This document shows positions 53,903 to 62,637 of a stretch of DNA of 64,000 nt, piece after piece. The DNA is from Caldicoprobacter guelmensis (GTDB taxonomy: Bacteria > Bacillota > Clostridia > Caldicoprobacterales > Caldicoprobacteraceae): contig NZ_JAFBDW010000004.1 of NCBI RefSeq assembly GCF_016908415.1, forward strand, positions 124,001-188,000, in the 5' to 3' direction. The notes under the pieces were generated by a model. The model was not told the DNA's origin and ran no database searches. It was given only the letters and a program-made list of their open reading frames with translations. Positions within the stretch are counted from its first letter, which is position 1. The number at the start of each line of letters is the position of its first letter. Made by a program: the position numbers and the translations under genes.

Positions 53903-56635
53903 TTGAACAAAAAGAGAGCTTTCATCGAATCAACTTTTCCAGTTAAATCTGTGAGCGAGGAGTCTGCTCGCGAGAAGAATATACGCCATGGTCATATTTC
54001 GACCCTGCATATTTGGTGGGCAAGACGGCCTCTTGCAGCCTCACGGGCTACAATATATGCAGCTTTGACCCCTGAAGTGGAAAATGAAAAACAGCGAGCA
54101 GAACGGGCAAAATTTATCGCTGAGCTTTCTAAATGGGAAAATTCGTTAAATCCTGTTTATATAGAGAAGGCAAAGAGAGAAATACTGGAGGCAAACAATG
54201 GGGAACCACCCAAAGTGCTGGACCCTTTCGCCGGAGGTGGTGCCATACCCCTGGAGGCTCTCCGCTTGGGCTGCGAAACCTATGCCAGCGACTTAAATCC
54301 CGTAGCTGTCCTTATTGAGAAGGCAACGCTTGAATTCCCTCAAAAATATGGTAAGACAATGAAGATAAAGCAAGAGCTGCAAATAGGCGGCAAGGCAGAG
54401 AAAGAATATAACCCGCTTCTGGAAGATGTTAAAAAATGGGGATTATGGGTGTTGGAGGAGGTTAAAAAGGAAATAGGGCGATTTTATCCTGAAGAGCCTG
54501 ATGGCAGCATTCCTGTAGGGTACATCTGGGCAAGGACGGTTAGATGCAACAATCCTAATTGCAAATCCGAGATTCCGCTTATGCGTCAAACATGGCTGGC
54601 AAAAAAAGATAATAAAAAAGTGGCGCTGCGCATTGTACCAAAGAATAACTGTGTCAATTTTGAGATTGTTGAAGTTGACAATATAGACTTTGACCCTTCT
54701 CAAGGTACCATAGCGCGGGCAAGAGCTATATGCCCTTGCTGTGGCAGTGGCCTTACCGATAGAGAGGTGCGCAAGCAGTTCCAAGAAGGCATTGCCGGCC
54801 AGCGTATGGTGGCAGTGGTGATGCATCATCCGCAAAGGCAGGGCAAATTTTACAGGCTGGCAAATGAAAATGATATTGAGATTTTCCGTGAGGCAGAGAA
54901 GTATCTGGAGAAAAAACGCGAGGAACTATGGGATAAGTGGGGTTTTGAGCCAGTGCCGGATGAACCTACCCCTCAAGGTGGAGGTTCTGGAGCTGAACGG
55001 GCCTTTTCTGTTTATAACTGGGGAATGACTACGTGGGGAGACCTCTTTAATTCTCGCCAGAAGCTTGCATTGCTGACTTTCGCGGATAAGGTGCGGGATG
55101 CGTATGGGAAGATGATAGAGGAAGGTTACGAGGAGGAATATGCCAAGGCGGTTGTGACGTATTTGGCGTTGGGTGTGGATAGATTGGCAACATATTTAGT
55201 AGTACTAACTAGATGGCGTTCTGATGTTATTTCATTTGAAAGAGCTTTTGATAGACAAGCTTTACCTATAGTATGGGATTATGGAGAAGTTAACCCATTT
55301 GGTAATGCAAGAGGACAATGGGATGTCGGTTCAACAATAGAAGTATTAGGAAATCTATTATTAGTTTTTCAGTCAGCCAAAGTCACACAAGCTTCTGCCA
55401 CCTTCCTGCCTTACCCAGACAATTACTTTGACGCCGTGATTACCGATCCCCCTTACTATGACAATGTACCATACTCCTATCTTTCGGATTTCTTTTATGT
55501 TTGGCTTAAGCGTACAGTTGGGGAGCTGTATCCTGATTTGTTTGCGACACCGCTTACGCCAAAATCGGAGGAAATCGTTGCATATACACATGAACAAGGG
55601 GGTTTTGAAGAAGGCAAGAGGTTTTTCGAACGCATGATTTCTAAAGCCTTTAAAGAGATGGCACGCGTGCTAAAGCCCGATGGCATTGCCGTGATCGTGT
55701 TTGCTCACAAGAGCACGGATGCGTGGGAGACCATAATTAACGCCCTTTTGGAATCGGGACTTTACCTTACTGCTTCCTGGCCGATAAACACAGAGATGCA
55801 GGGGCGGCTTAGGGCTCAAGAGTCTGCGGCATTGGCGTCGTCCATATACATGGTTTGCCGCAAGCGTACCACCCAAGAGACAGCCTATTTCAACGAGATA
55901 AAGTCCTTGGTTGAGGAAAGGATTCGCCAGAAGCTTGACCAGTTCTGGAGCGAAGGCATAGGTGGCAGTGACTTCTTTATTTCTGCCATCGGTCCGGCGC
56001 TTGAGGTTTTTGGCAAATACCAGCGGGTAGAAACATACGCTGGTCAAGAAATAAAGGCAGCAGAACTTCTGGAGTTTATCCGTACAACGGTAAGCGAGTA
56101 TGCTTTGGCGCGAATCCTAAAAGATAGCCATTTAGGAGGAATTGATGCTGAAACAAGATTTTACCTTCTCTGGCGCTGGACTTACAATGGAGCAAGAGTT
56201 ATATTTGATGAGGCGAGAAAGCTTGCAAATGCGGTGGGTATTGAGCTTTCTCAATACTGGGACGAGGGCTTTATAAAGAAGGACGGAGAATATATCTTGG
56301 TGCTGGGACCTAAGGACAGAGGGACAAGATTTATTGAGAGAGCTAGATTTGAGAATATGGTGGATATTCTCCATGCCTGTCTTATATTATGGGAGAAAAA
56401 TGATCGCAAGAAAATCACTGAAATCCTTACCGTGACAGGGCAGCTTCACAATAACTCTTTTTGGCAGGTAGCACAGGCGCTTTCGGAAGTATTGCCATCT
56501 GGGGATAAGGAAAAGCAGATGCTTCAAGGTTTCCTGTATGGACGGGAAAGCTATCAAAAGTCAGCAGGGAATAACAATGGTGGCGGTGAAAAAGGCGGTG
56601 AAAAAGGAGTACAAATGGATATGTGGCAAAATTAA
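53903..56635 (+). CDS. DUF1156 DNA methylase with Zn-ribbon
   Basis: 910 residues. DUF1156 starts the protein (KRAFIESTFPVKSVSEESAREKNIRHGHISTLHIWWARRPLAASRA). SAM motif I DPFAGGGAIPLEALRLG at about 107; catalytic motif DPPYYDNVPYSYLSDFFY at about 515 (DPPY fits N6-adenine or N4-cytosine). Zinc-type cysteines CNNPNC (about 214) and CPCCGSG (about 276) lie in an insert. It most likely methylates DNA to mark self, as PglX-type enzymes do in BREX. TTG start 10 bases after AGGGAG. A 180-base patch near 55201-55380 is much more AT-rich than the flanks. Confidence 0.9.
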   Translation: MNKKRAFIESTFPVKSVSEESAREKNIRHGHISTLHIWWARRPLAASRATIYAALTPEVENEKQRAERAKFIAELSKWENSLNPVYIEKAKREILEANNGEPPKVLDPFAGGGAIPLEALRLGCETYASDLNPVAVLIEKATLEFPQKYGKTMKIKQELQIGGKAEKEYNPLLEDVKKWGLWVLEEVKKEIGRFYPEEPDGSIPVGYIWARTVRCNNPNCKSEIPLMRQTWLAKKDNKKVALRIVPKNNCVNFEIVEVDNIDFDPSQGTIARARAICPCCGSGLTDREVRKQFQEGIAGQRMVAVVMHHPQRQGKFYRLANENDIEIFREAEKYLEKKREELWDKWGFEPVPDEPTPQGGGSGAERAFSVYNWGMTTWGDLFNSRQKLALLTFADKVRDAYGKMIEEGYEEEYAKAVVTYLALGVDRLATYLVVLTRWRSDVISFERAFDRQALPIVWDYGEVNPFGNARGQWDVGSTIEVLGNLLLVFQSAKVTQASATFLPYPDNYFDAVITDPPYYDNVPYSYLSDFFYVWLKRTVGELYPDLFATPLTPKSEEIVAYTHEQGGFEEGKRFFERMISKAFKEMARVLKPDGIAVIVFAHKSTDAWETIINALLESGLYLTASWPINTEMQGRLRAQESAALASSIYMVCRKRTTQETAYFNEIKSLVEERIRQKLDQFWSEGIGGSDFFISAIGPALEVFGKYQRVETYAGQEIKAAELLEFIRTTVSEYALARILKDSHLGGIDAETRFYLLWRWTYNGARVIFDEARKLANAVGIELSQYWDEGFIKKDGEYILVLGPKDRGTRFIERARFENMVDILHACLILWEKNDRKKITEILTVTGQLHNNSFWQVAQALSEVLPSGDKEKQMLQGFLYGRESYQKSAGNNNGGGEKGGEKGVQMDMWQN

Positions 56636-56682
56636 TGGTCATTTTTTGCGAATTGAAAATAAGTGTATGAAGGGGGATGAAC

Positions 56683-59403
56683 ATGAGTTTACCGGCTTGG
56701 TGGCAGGTGGTAAGACCTCATGAAGACATTAAAAAGGGGACTTTAAGTGAATCGATTTTTGCAGCTGACTTGGGTGACGTTTTAATTGGTACTGCACCTG
56801 AGGAGTATAAGGATCCAAGGCTTTTCTTCGGGAAGACCTATCTTACACAGGGGCTTAAAAGCCTTATTCGCAACGTTGTGGAGCGTTTGACTATTGGACA
56901 GGGAGATCCGATAATACAGCTGCAAACGCCATTTGGCGGCGGTAAGACCCATGCCTTGCTGTCCCTTTATCATCTGGTAAAAACGCCAGGGCAGGTTTCA
57001 CATTTTGCTCAGATTCGAGAGCTGCTGCCGAATATAGACAAGTTATCGGGTCAGAAAGTAGCGGCTTTTGTGGGTACAATGGCTGACCCTATTAGAGGAA
57101 GGACGCCGTGGGGTGCAATTGCCGAGCAGCTTGGGTGCTATGAAGTAGTTAAAGAGCATGACAAAATGCGAATAGCTCCGGGTAAAGAAAGGCTCAAGGA
57201 AATACTGCAAAAAAGCGGCCCTGCACTGATTTTGATAGATGAGCTATTGGAATATGTAGTTAAAGCCAATCGATTTGAAAAGGAGGAAAAGATCACACAG
57301 GGACAGACCTTGGCTTTTATGCAGGAGTTGTCAGAAGTGGTGGCTACCTCAGACAGGTCTGTGCTTGTGGTAACTTTGCCTGCCAGTATTTTGGAGCAGT
57401 ATGATGAAGAAGCGGAAAAGGCTCTTATGCAATTACAAAAGGTATTAGGCAGGGTGGAGAGTATATATGTGCCTGTGGAGGGGATAGAAATTTACGAAGT
57501 TATCCGCAAACGCCTTTTTGAAGACCTGGGAGATGTTACAATTCATCGTCAGGTAGCAGAGGCTTATTTTAAGCTTTACCAGAGCCTGGGCAATGATGTT
57601 CCTAGGGAGGTACGTGAGACTGCGTATCGAGAAAAGATAGAGAGGGCTTATCCCTTCCATCCGGAGTTTATAGATGTGTTGTATGAACGATGGGGATCTT
57701 TCCAAACTTTTCAACGCACTCGAGGGGTTTTAAGGCTTTTAGCTAATGTGGTGAAGTTTCTTTATGATCGCAGGGTATCTGCTCCGTTGATTCAATCATC
57801 CATGGTAGAATTGTCAGATATACCTGTGCGCCAAGAGTTTATAAAACACATAGGTAATGAGTACAATAGCGTAGTGGATGGGGATATTACAGGTAAAGCA
57901 GTGCAGATAGATAAAGAGATGGGCAGCGAATATGAAAAATATGGGATTGCGAAAGGGCTAGCGACTTCTGTTTTTCTTTATTCTTTTAGCGGAAGAGGAA
58001 GTAGCAGAGGGGTAAATCTGCCGTGGCTCCGTGTTGCCTTGCTGAGAGAAGGCATACCCTCTACCATTGTAGGGGATGCTGTAGATAAGCTGGAGGAGGC
58101 TCTGTGGTACTTTCATGCAGAAGGGCGAACCTACAGTTTCAAAAATCAGCCTAATCTCAATAGGGTAATAATCGACAAAGAAGCGTTGATAGAAGTTAAT
58201 GATATTAACGACTATTTTGATAAGCAGTTAAAAAGAATGCTAAAAGGGCCTTTGTTGGATGTATATGTTTGGCCTCGTGCTACTTCTGATATTCCAGATA
58301 ACAGGAGTTTGAAATTGGTGGTGCTGTCTCCGGAGTTCAGGTATGGGGATGTTGATACCGAGAAGTTTGTAAAGGAGCTTTTTGACTATGCAGGGGTTTC
58401 GTTCAGAATTTATCGTAACACCCTATTTGTGGTAGCGCTGGATACGGCGGTTTATATAAACCTTGAACAACAGATAAGGAGATATTTGGCGTTAAAGAGC
58501 ATTGCTGAGGATGCAAGCATCCCCTTAGCAGAAAATGCAAAAATAGAGTTGCAAAATAGGTTAAAGAGAGCGGAAGATGATATACCGGATACCGTGATAA
58601 ACGCCTATCGGCATATAGGATGGCGCAGCAATGGAAGCATTATATGGAAAGATATGGGCATAGCCACTGTTGGACAGTATAGCTCATTGACTGCACGAAT
58701 AATGGACTACTTAAAGAAAGAGGAAAGAGTTCTTTCGAGTATAACCGTGAAAGCGATATTGGACCGCGGGTTTGCTAAGGATGAAGAGGAGAAGACTATT
58801 CAAGAGATTTACGATGTTTTTCTTAAAACGCCTGGACTGCCGTGTTTGGAAAAAGAAGATGTATTGTTTGAGGCCGTAAAGAACGGTGTCATGAATGGGT
58901 TGGTAGGATTAAGGGCCGGCAATAGGCTTTATTATAGGGAACCTTTTTACTCGGGGTTAAGCGTAGATATGGTGGTTGTAAAACCTGAAAGGGCCGAAAT
59001 TGAAAAGGAAAAGAGTGAAGCTGTTCCGAAAGGCGAGGTTGGGGGACAAATAGAATCGCCAAAGAGTGGATTTGATATTGGTGGTGTGGATACCCGTAAC
59101 TCGAGATCTGTATTTATACCAGCAGGTGAGCAACCTTTAGGACAAAGTGATGCGCCTGTAGTTTTGCCTTCAAATAAAATGAAAGGCGTGTACATGAAAG
59201 TCACCGTTCCATGGGATAAGATATCCCAGATTGTAAATGGTGTATTTAGGCCTTTGATACAATGTGGCTCTGAACTACAAGTTACAGTAGAGATCGAGGC
59301 ACAAACGCAAAAAGAGATAGATTCAATGACGCTAGAGAACAAGGTAAAAGAGACTTTGAGGCAGATAAATGCGCAAATAGTAGAGTGGAAGGAATTGAAG
59401 TAG
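56683..59403 (+). CDS. DUF499 AAA+-like ATPase
   Basis: About 906 residues. Opening SLPAWWQVVRPHEDIKKGTLSESIFAADLGDV is characteristic; Walker A QTPFGGGKTHALLSL (about 84) and Walker B ALILIDELLEYV (about 183) are intact. Families with DUF499 are found with DUF1156 methylases in defence loci and are related to PglY/BrxC-like ATPases. The C-terminal part has low-complexity Glu/Lys/Ser stretches (about 770-830). Start ATG is 6 bases after AAGGGGG; an ATG two codons upstream is nearly as good. 47 bases after the methylase, so same operon. Confidence 0.88.
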   Translation: MSLPAWWQVVRPHEDIKKGTLSESIFAADLGDVLIGTAPEEYKDPRLFFGKTYLTQGLKSLIRNVVERLTIGQGDPIIQLQTPFGGGKTHALLSLYHLVKTPGQVSHFAQIRELLPNIDKLSGQKVAAFVGTMADPIRGRTPWGAIAEQLGCYEVVKEHDKMRIAPGKERLKEILQKSGPALILIDELLEYVVKANRFEKEEKITQGQTLAFMQELSEVVATSDRSVLVVTLPASILEQYDEEAEKALMQLQKVLGRVESIYVPVEGIEIYEVIRKRLFEDLGDVTIHRQVAEAYFKLYQSLGNDVPREVRETAYREKIERAYPFHPEFIDVLYERWGSFQTFQRTRGVLRLLANVVKFLYDRRVSAPLIQSSMVELSDIPVRQEFIKHIGNEYNSVVDGDITGKAVQIDKEMGSEYEKYGIAKGLATSVFLYSFSGRGSSRGVNLPWLRVALLREGIPSTIVGDAVDKLEEALWYFHAEGRTYSFKNQPNLNRVIIDKEALIEVNDINDYFDKQLKRMLKGPLLDVYVWPRATSDIPDNRSLKLVVLSPEFRYGDVDTEKFVKELFDYAGVSFRIYRNTLFVVALDTAVYINLEQQIRRYLALKSIAEDASIPLAENAKIELQNRLKRAEDDIPDTVINAYRHIGWRSNGSIIWKDMGIATVGQYSSLTARIMDYLKKEERVLSSITVKAILDRGFAKDEEEKTIQEIYDVFLKTPGLPCLEKEDVLFEAVKNGVMNGLVGLRAGNRLYYREPFYSGLSVDMVVVKPERAEIEKEKSEAVPKGEVGGQIESPKSGFDIGGVDTRNSRSVFIPAGEQPLGQSDAPVVLPSNKMKGVYMKVTVPWDKISQIVNGVFRPLIQCGSELQVTVEIEAQTQKEIDSMTLENKVKETLRQINAQIVEWKELK

Positions 59404-59477
59404 TGTTTTTAAGATAAGTATATGCGTTGATTGCTAGAAGCTGAATAAGATTGTCCGCAACCTGAAACAGTAAGAAG

Positions 59478-59503
59478 TAGCTGGGATAGAGTGAGCTATT
59501 TTT
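59478..59503 (+). terminator. weak stem-loop after the DUF499 gene
   Basis: TAGCT and AGCTA with a loop of 11 bases, followed by TTTTT. Only five base pairs, so it may not be real. Confidence 0.35.
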
Positions 59504-59562
59504 GCCCGTATTCCATAGGTAAGATGAAACAAAGAGATTTATAAATCAGGAGTTGGATGTGT

Positions 59563-60636
59563 ATGAAAAAAGACAAAGACCACTTCAGAGGCTGCCTGCT
59601 TGGCGGAGCAATTGGCGATGCATTGGGATGGCCTGTGGAGTTCATGCGTACAAGTGAGATAAAGGCAAAATATGGTGAAAGCGGCATTACTGACCTTGTT
59701 GTGTCCATAAACGGCAAAGCCGAAATCACCGATGATACGCAGATGACGCTTTTCACTGCTGAAGGCATACTCCTAGCAGAAGTTGCGCGGAGGACCAGAG
59801 GCAATTGTGATGCTACTATATCTGTGTATCGTGCTTATTTGAGGTGGTTGCACACACAGGGGAGCCGTGGAGTACCAGAGAGCATCGGCTTAGTTGATGG
59901 TCTTTATGAAGGTATATATAGTGGTTGGCTGTATGGTGTAAAAGAGCTTCATGCAAGGAGGGGGCCTGGCAACACCTGTTTATCTGCCTTATCAAGCGGC
60001 AAGATGGGTACTATCGATAATCCCATCAACAACAGCAAGGGATGCGGTGGGGTGATGCGTGTTGCACCGGCAGGCTTGTTTTATCCAAAGGATGAGGCTT
60101 TTGAGAAGGCGGCCGAGTTTGCAGCCACCACTCACGGCCATCCATCGGGTTATTTGTCCGCTGGCGCTTTGGCCTACATAATTGCCTTGATTATGGAAGG
60201 GGAAGACATTGAAGCAGTGGTAAAGGCTGCTATTGAGAAGCTGAAGTGGTATGAGGGAAGCGAGGAATGTATACAAAGTTTGAACATGGCCCTTGAACTA
60301 TCAAAAAGCGATATATCCGATATAGATGCCATTTTAAAGCTTGGTGAAGGCTGGGTTGGAGAAGAGGCTTTAGGGATAGCAACTTATTGTGCATTGAAAT
60401 ACAGAGGTGATTTTAAGAAGGCATTACTTGCTGCTGTAAACCACGATGGAGACAGCGACAGCACGGGTGCCATAACCGGCAATATACTGGGGGCGTATCT
60501 GGGTTTGAGCCGTATTCCTTCTGAGTGGGTTGAAAAAGTGGAATTGAAGGATGTTATATTGCAAATAGCGGATGATTTGCTGGACGGGTACAGGGATGAC
60601 GAGGATTGGAACAGGCGGTACTGTGTAGGGCATTAG
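59563..60636 (+). CDS. ADP-ribosylglycohydrolase family protein
   Basis: About 357 residues, ARH/DraG fold. Metal-site motifs TDDTQMTLFTAEG (about 55) and HDGDSDSTGAITGNILGA (about 293) plus GCLLGGAIGDALGWPVEF at the start are intact, so it is likely active, removing ADP-ribose from proteins or nucleic acids. ATG 10 bases after CAGGAG; another ATG two codons earlier is close to the site. It lies between the helicase-methylase-ATPase cassette and the nuclease trio, same strand; a defence link is inferred from position. Confidence 0.92.
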   Translation: MKKDKDHFRGCLLGGAIGDALGWPVEFMRTSEIKAKYGESGITDLVVSINGKAEITDDTQMTLFTAEGILLAEVARRTRGNCDATISVYRAYLRWLHTQGSRGVPESIGLVDGLYEGIYSGWLYGVKELHARRGPGNTCLSALSSGKMGTIDNPINNSKGCGGVMRVAPAGLFYPKDEAFEKAAEFAATTHGHPSGYLSAGALAYIIALIMEGEDIEAVVKAAIEKLKWYEGSEECIQSLNMALELSKSDISDIDAILKLGEGWVGEEALGIATYCALKYRGDFKKALLAAVNHDGDSDSTGAITGNILGAYLGLSRIPSEWVEKVELKDVILQIADDLLDGYRDDEDWNRRYCVGH

Positions 60637-60746
60637 AATAGCTTTAAAAAATATAGTCTGGGTATAATTGTTGTTTGATTATAATAACTGGTTATGTTTG
60701 TCACATGGGTAAGTTGACCCTTTGCAGAATAGGAGGAGTAAAGCTT

Positions 60747-60935
60747 ATGGCAGATTGTGTGAAATGCCCAAAATGCGGTTCCACAGATTGCGGGGAAATT
60801 GTATATGGCTTGCCGACCTATGAGCTTTTCAAGAGGGCTGAAGCCGGAGAGGTAAAACTAGGTGGCTGCGTCATCATGAAAGATAACCCGGATCATTTTT
60901 GCAGGGATTGCGGGTATGAGTGGAAAGAGGAGTAA
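60747..60935 (+). CDS. zinc-ribbon mini-protein
   Basis: 62 residues. CPKCGSTDCG near the N-terminus and CRDCGYEW at the C-terminus give a treble-clef-like zinc ribbon with a helical insert (YGLPTYELFKRAEAGEV). AGGAGGAG lies 9 bases before the ATG; the longer open frame upstream is unsupported. No function is known. It is 6 bases upstream of the next gene, so they are co-translated. Confidence 0.7.
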   Translation: MADCVKCPKCGSTDCGEIVYGLPTYELFKRAEAGEVKLGGCVIMKDNPDHFCRDCGYEWKEE

Positions 60936-60941
60936 TCAACC

Positions 60942-61529
60942 ATGACAATTGACTTTGATAAAATTTTTCACAGTGGTGAGGCTGCAAAGGATAAATTCCT
61001 TTCGCGCCTTTTTGGTTTGTTCAGCGAAGAAGTTGTGAGATACTGGTGTAGTTGCCTTCAGGCGCCTTATGAAGATCTGGGACGGCCTACCGTTTATGCC
61101 CCCGGCGAAGCGCGTGGTCATACTCTCGATTTTACTCTTCGCCATCGAAAGACCGGTAAAATTTTTGTGGCCGAGATGAAGTGCGAGCTGGAGTTTCAAA
61201 ATTATAGATATTTACGCCTTACTGGTGCATGGCAGCTTGAACACCATCGAAATACGGCTTTTTTGAAATTTTTACACTTAGCGAAACATCCAGAGTCATA
61301 TAAGGTTAAGGTAAGAGGTCACGAAGTGCATGTGGATGGAGCCGTGTTAATCTGGGGTTCAATAACTCCTGAGGGACAACGGACAGTGATCGAAAAGTAC
61401 GGCTTTGCTGATGTGCTTTCGGTGGAGATGATGTTAAATGACCTGCGTATATGGAGACCGGCAGTGTGGAGCAAGAGGGTAACCCAGCTCAGGCAATGGA
61501 GCAATGAGCTTTTCGATAGTTTTATGTAG
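60942..61529 (+). CDS. small PD-(D/E)XK-like nuclease candidate
   Basis: 195 residues, not a family I recognise by name. The stretch GHTLDFTLRHRKTGKIFVAEMKCELEF (split here: GHTLDFTL, then FVAEMKCE) has the spacing of a PD-(D/E)XK active site with Asp at about 60 and ExK at about 76. Residues 60-130 continue with basic residues (ENHRNTAF, VRGHEVHVDGAVLIWG). AGAGGAG is 9 bases before the ATG. The middle gene of the compact trio. Could be a nicking nuclease or a non-catalytic partner. Confidence 0.55.
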   Translation: MTIDFDKIFHSGEAAKDKFLSRLFGLFSEEVVRYWCSCLQAPYEDLGRPTVYAPGEARGHTLDFTLRHRKTGKIFVAEMKCELEFQNYRYLRLTGAWQLEHHRNTAFLKFLHLAKHPESYKVKVRGHEVHVDGAVLIWGSITPEGQRTVIEKYGFADVLSVEMMLNDLRIWRPAVWSKRVTQLRQWSNELFDSFM

Positions 61530-61540
61530 GGGGTAATATC

Positions 61541-62509
61541 ATGGCATACTTCTTAATCTCCGTGTCCAATAAGACCAATCTGGATTTATGTATAAAATAT
61601 GGACTGGCAGGTTTCACAAATAGCATCAATGGTTTGTGGACTTTTATGGAGATCCAGGAAGGAGATTTCGTGTCATTTTTATACGGAGCAAAAGTATATA
61701 ACCTTTATAGAGTTAGCAAGAAGAAAGCTTTAAAGGATGCTCAATATCTTCCACCATGGCCCCTAATTACTTTCAGTTCGGGAAAGACTTATTATTTTCC
61801 TTTCAGACTTCACTTGGAGCCGATTCGCCAATTTGTTGAATCGATGGTTAAACCGGAATTCGCATATGTAGCCGAAAATTTGTTGTTAAGAGGAGGATAT
61901 CGAAAGACTCACTTTCAGGCTGATCAAACCACTTTGCAATCAGTCTCTCAAATGGGCCAAATTTATTCTGGACAGCTTGAGAATTTGGATTTAGATAAAT
62001 ATGAGACATTTACACCGGTTATTGTGTGGGATAGAAAGCTTCAAAATACGCCGGAGGTTTTCTTTTTTCAGGAAATTATCCTTCAATCCTTAATAAGACA
62101 GCATTTATCGCAGTATGAAAATCTCCAGGCATTATTTAGTAGCGTAGGACTGCTGGATTTACATGCAGAAGATTATGAGGTTCTCGGTGAAAAAGCCTTA
62201 TCAGAAGGGCATGTTGATATTCTTATAAAAAGTCGTATGCCCGTAGGATATTCTAAAAAGATTATTATAGAAGTAAAAACTGGTGAGGCACGGAAAGAAG
62301 ATATTGACCAGCTTAAAGGTTATATGGATGAAATTGGAGAAGAATGTATGGGTGGGATATTGGTAGCTAGAAAGTTTTCTAAAAAAGTGAGACATCAGTG
62401 TGAATGTAAAGGAGTAAAAGCTGTTGTATATGATTTTGAACAGGTTAACAAATGCTGTAAATATACTATAGAAGAAGTAAAACAAAAACTCAGATTGCAT
62501 GTACTCTGA
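61541..62509 (+). CDS. PUA/EVE-like domain fused to a PD-(D/E)XK-like nuclease
   Basis: 322 residues. The N-terminal ~140 residues resemble EVE/PUA-like modified-base readers: AYFLISVSNKTNLDLCIKYG, GLWTFMEIQEGDFVSFLYGAKVYNLYRVSKKK. The C-terminal half has a nuclease-like core: EGHVDILIKSRM (Asp about 223) and IIIEVKTGEARKEDIDQL (ExK about 243), then GGILVARKFSKKV, similar to RecB/NucS or Mrr-type nucleases. The pair suggests a modification-dependent endonuclease. RBS GGGGGT is upstream of the ATG. It is 11 bases after the preceding gene. Confidence 0.65.
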   Translation: MAYFLISVSNKTNLDLCIKYGLAGFTNSINGLWTFMEIQEGDFVSFLYGAKVYNLYRVSKKKALKDAQYLPPWPLITFSSGKTYYFPFRLHLEPIRQFVESMVKPEFAYVAENLLLRGGYRKTHFQADQTTLQSVSQMGQIYSGQLENLDLDKYETFTPVIVWDRKLQNTPEVFFFQEIILQSLIRQHLSQYENLQALFSSVGLLDLHAEDYEVLGEKALSEGHVDILIKSRMPVGYSKKIIIEVKTGEARKEDIDQLKGYMDEIGEECMGGILVARKFSKKVRHQCECKGVKAVVYDFEQVNKCCKYTIEEVKQKLRLHVL

Positions 62510-62637
62510 TATACAAAGTGAAAGGCCTTTTAGTTTAAAAGTTTTATCTTATGTTTCCTGGCCTAAGCGTTGATTATTTGCTAATATTTGCTAATATATA
62601 AGAGTATAACAAAACGGATAACCTTCATGAAAGAGTG

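Noticed and set aside
62580..62600. Tandem TTTGCTAATA repeat before the DUF368 gene
   Set aside because: Two copies in AT-rich DNA, probably chance; no regulator is suggested.
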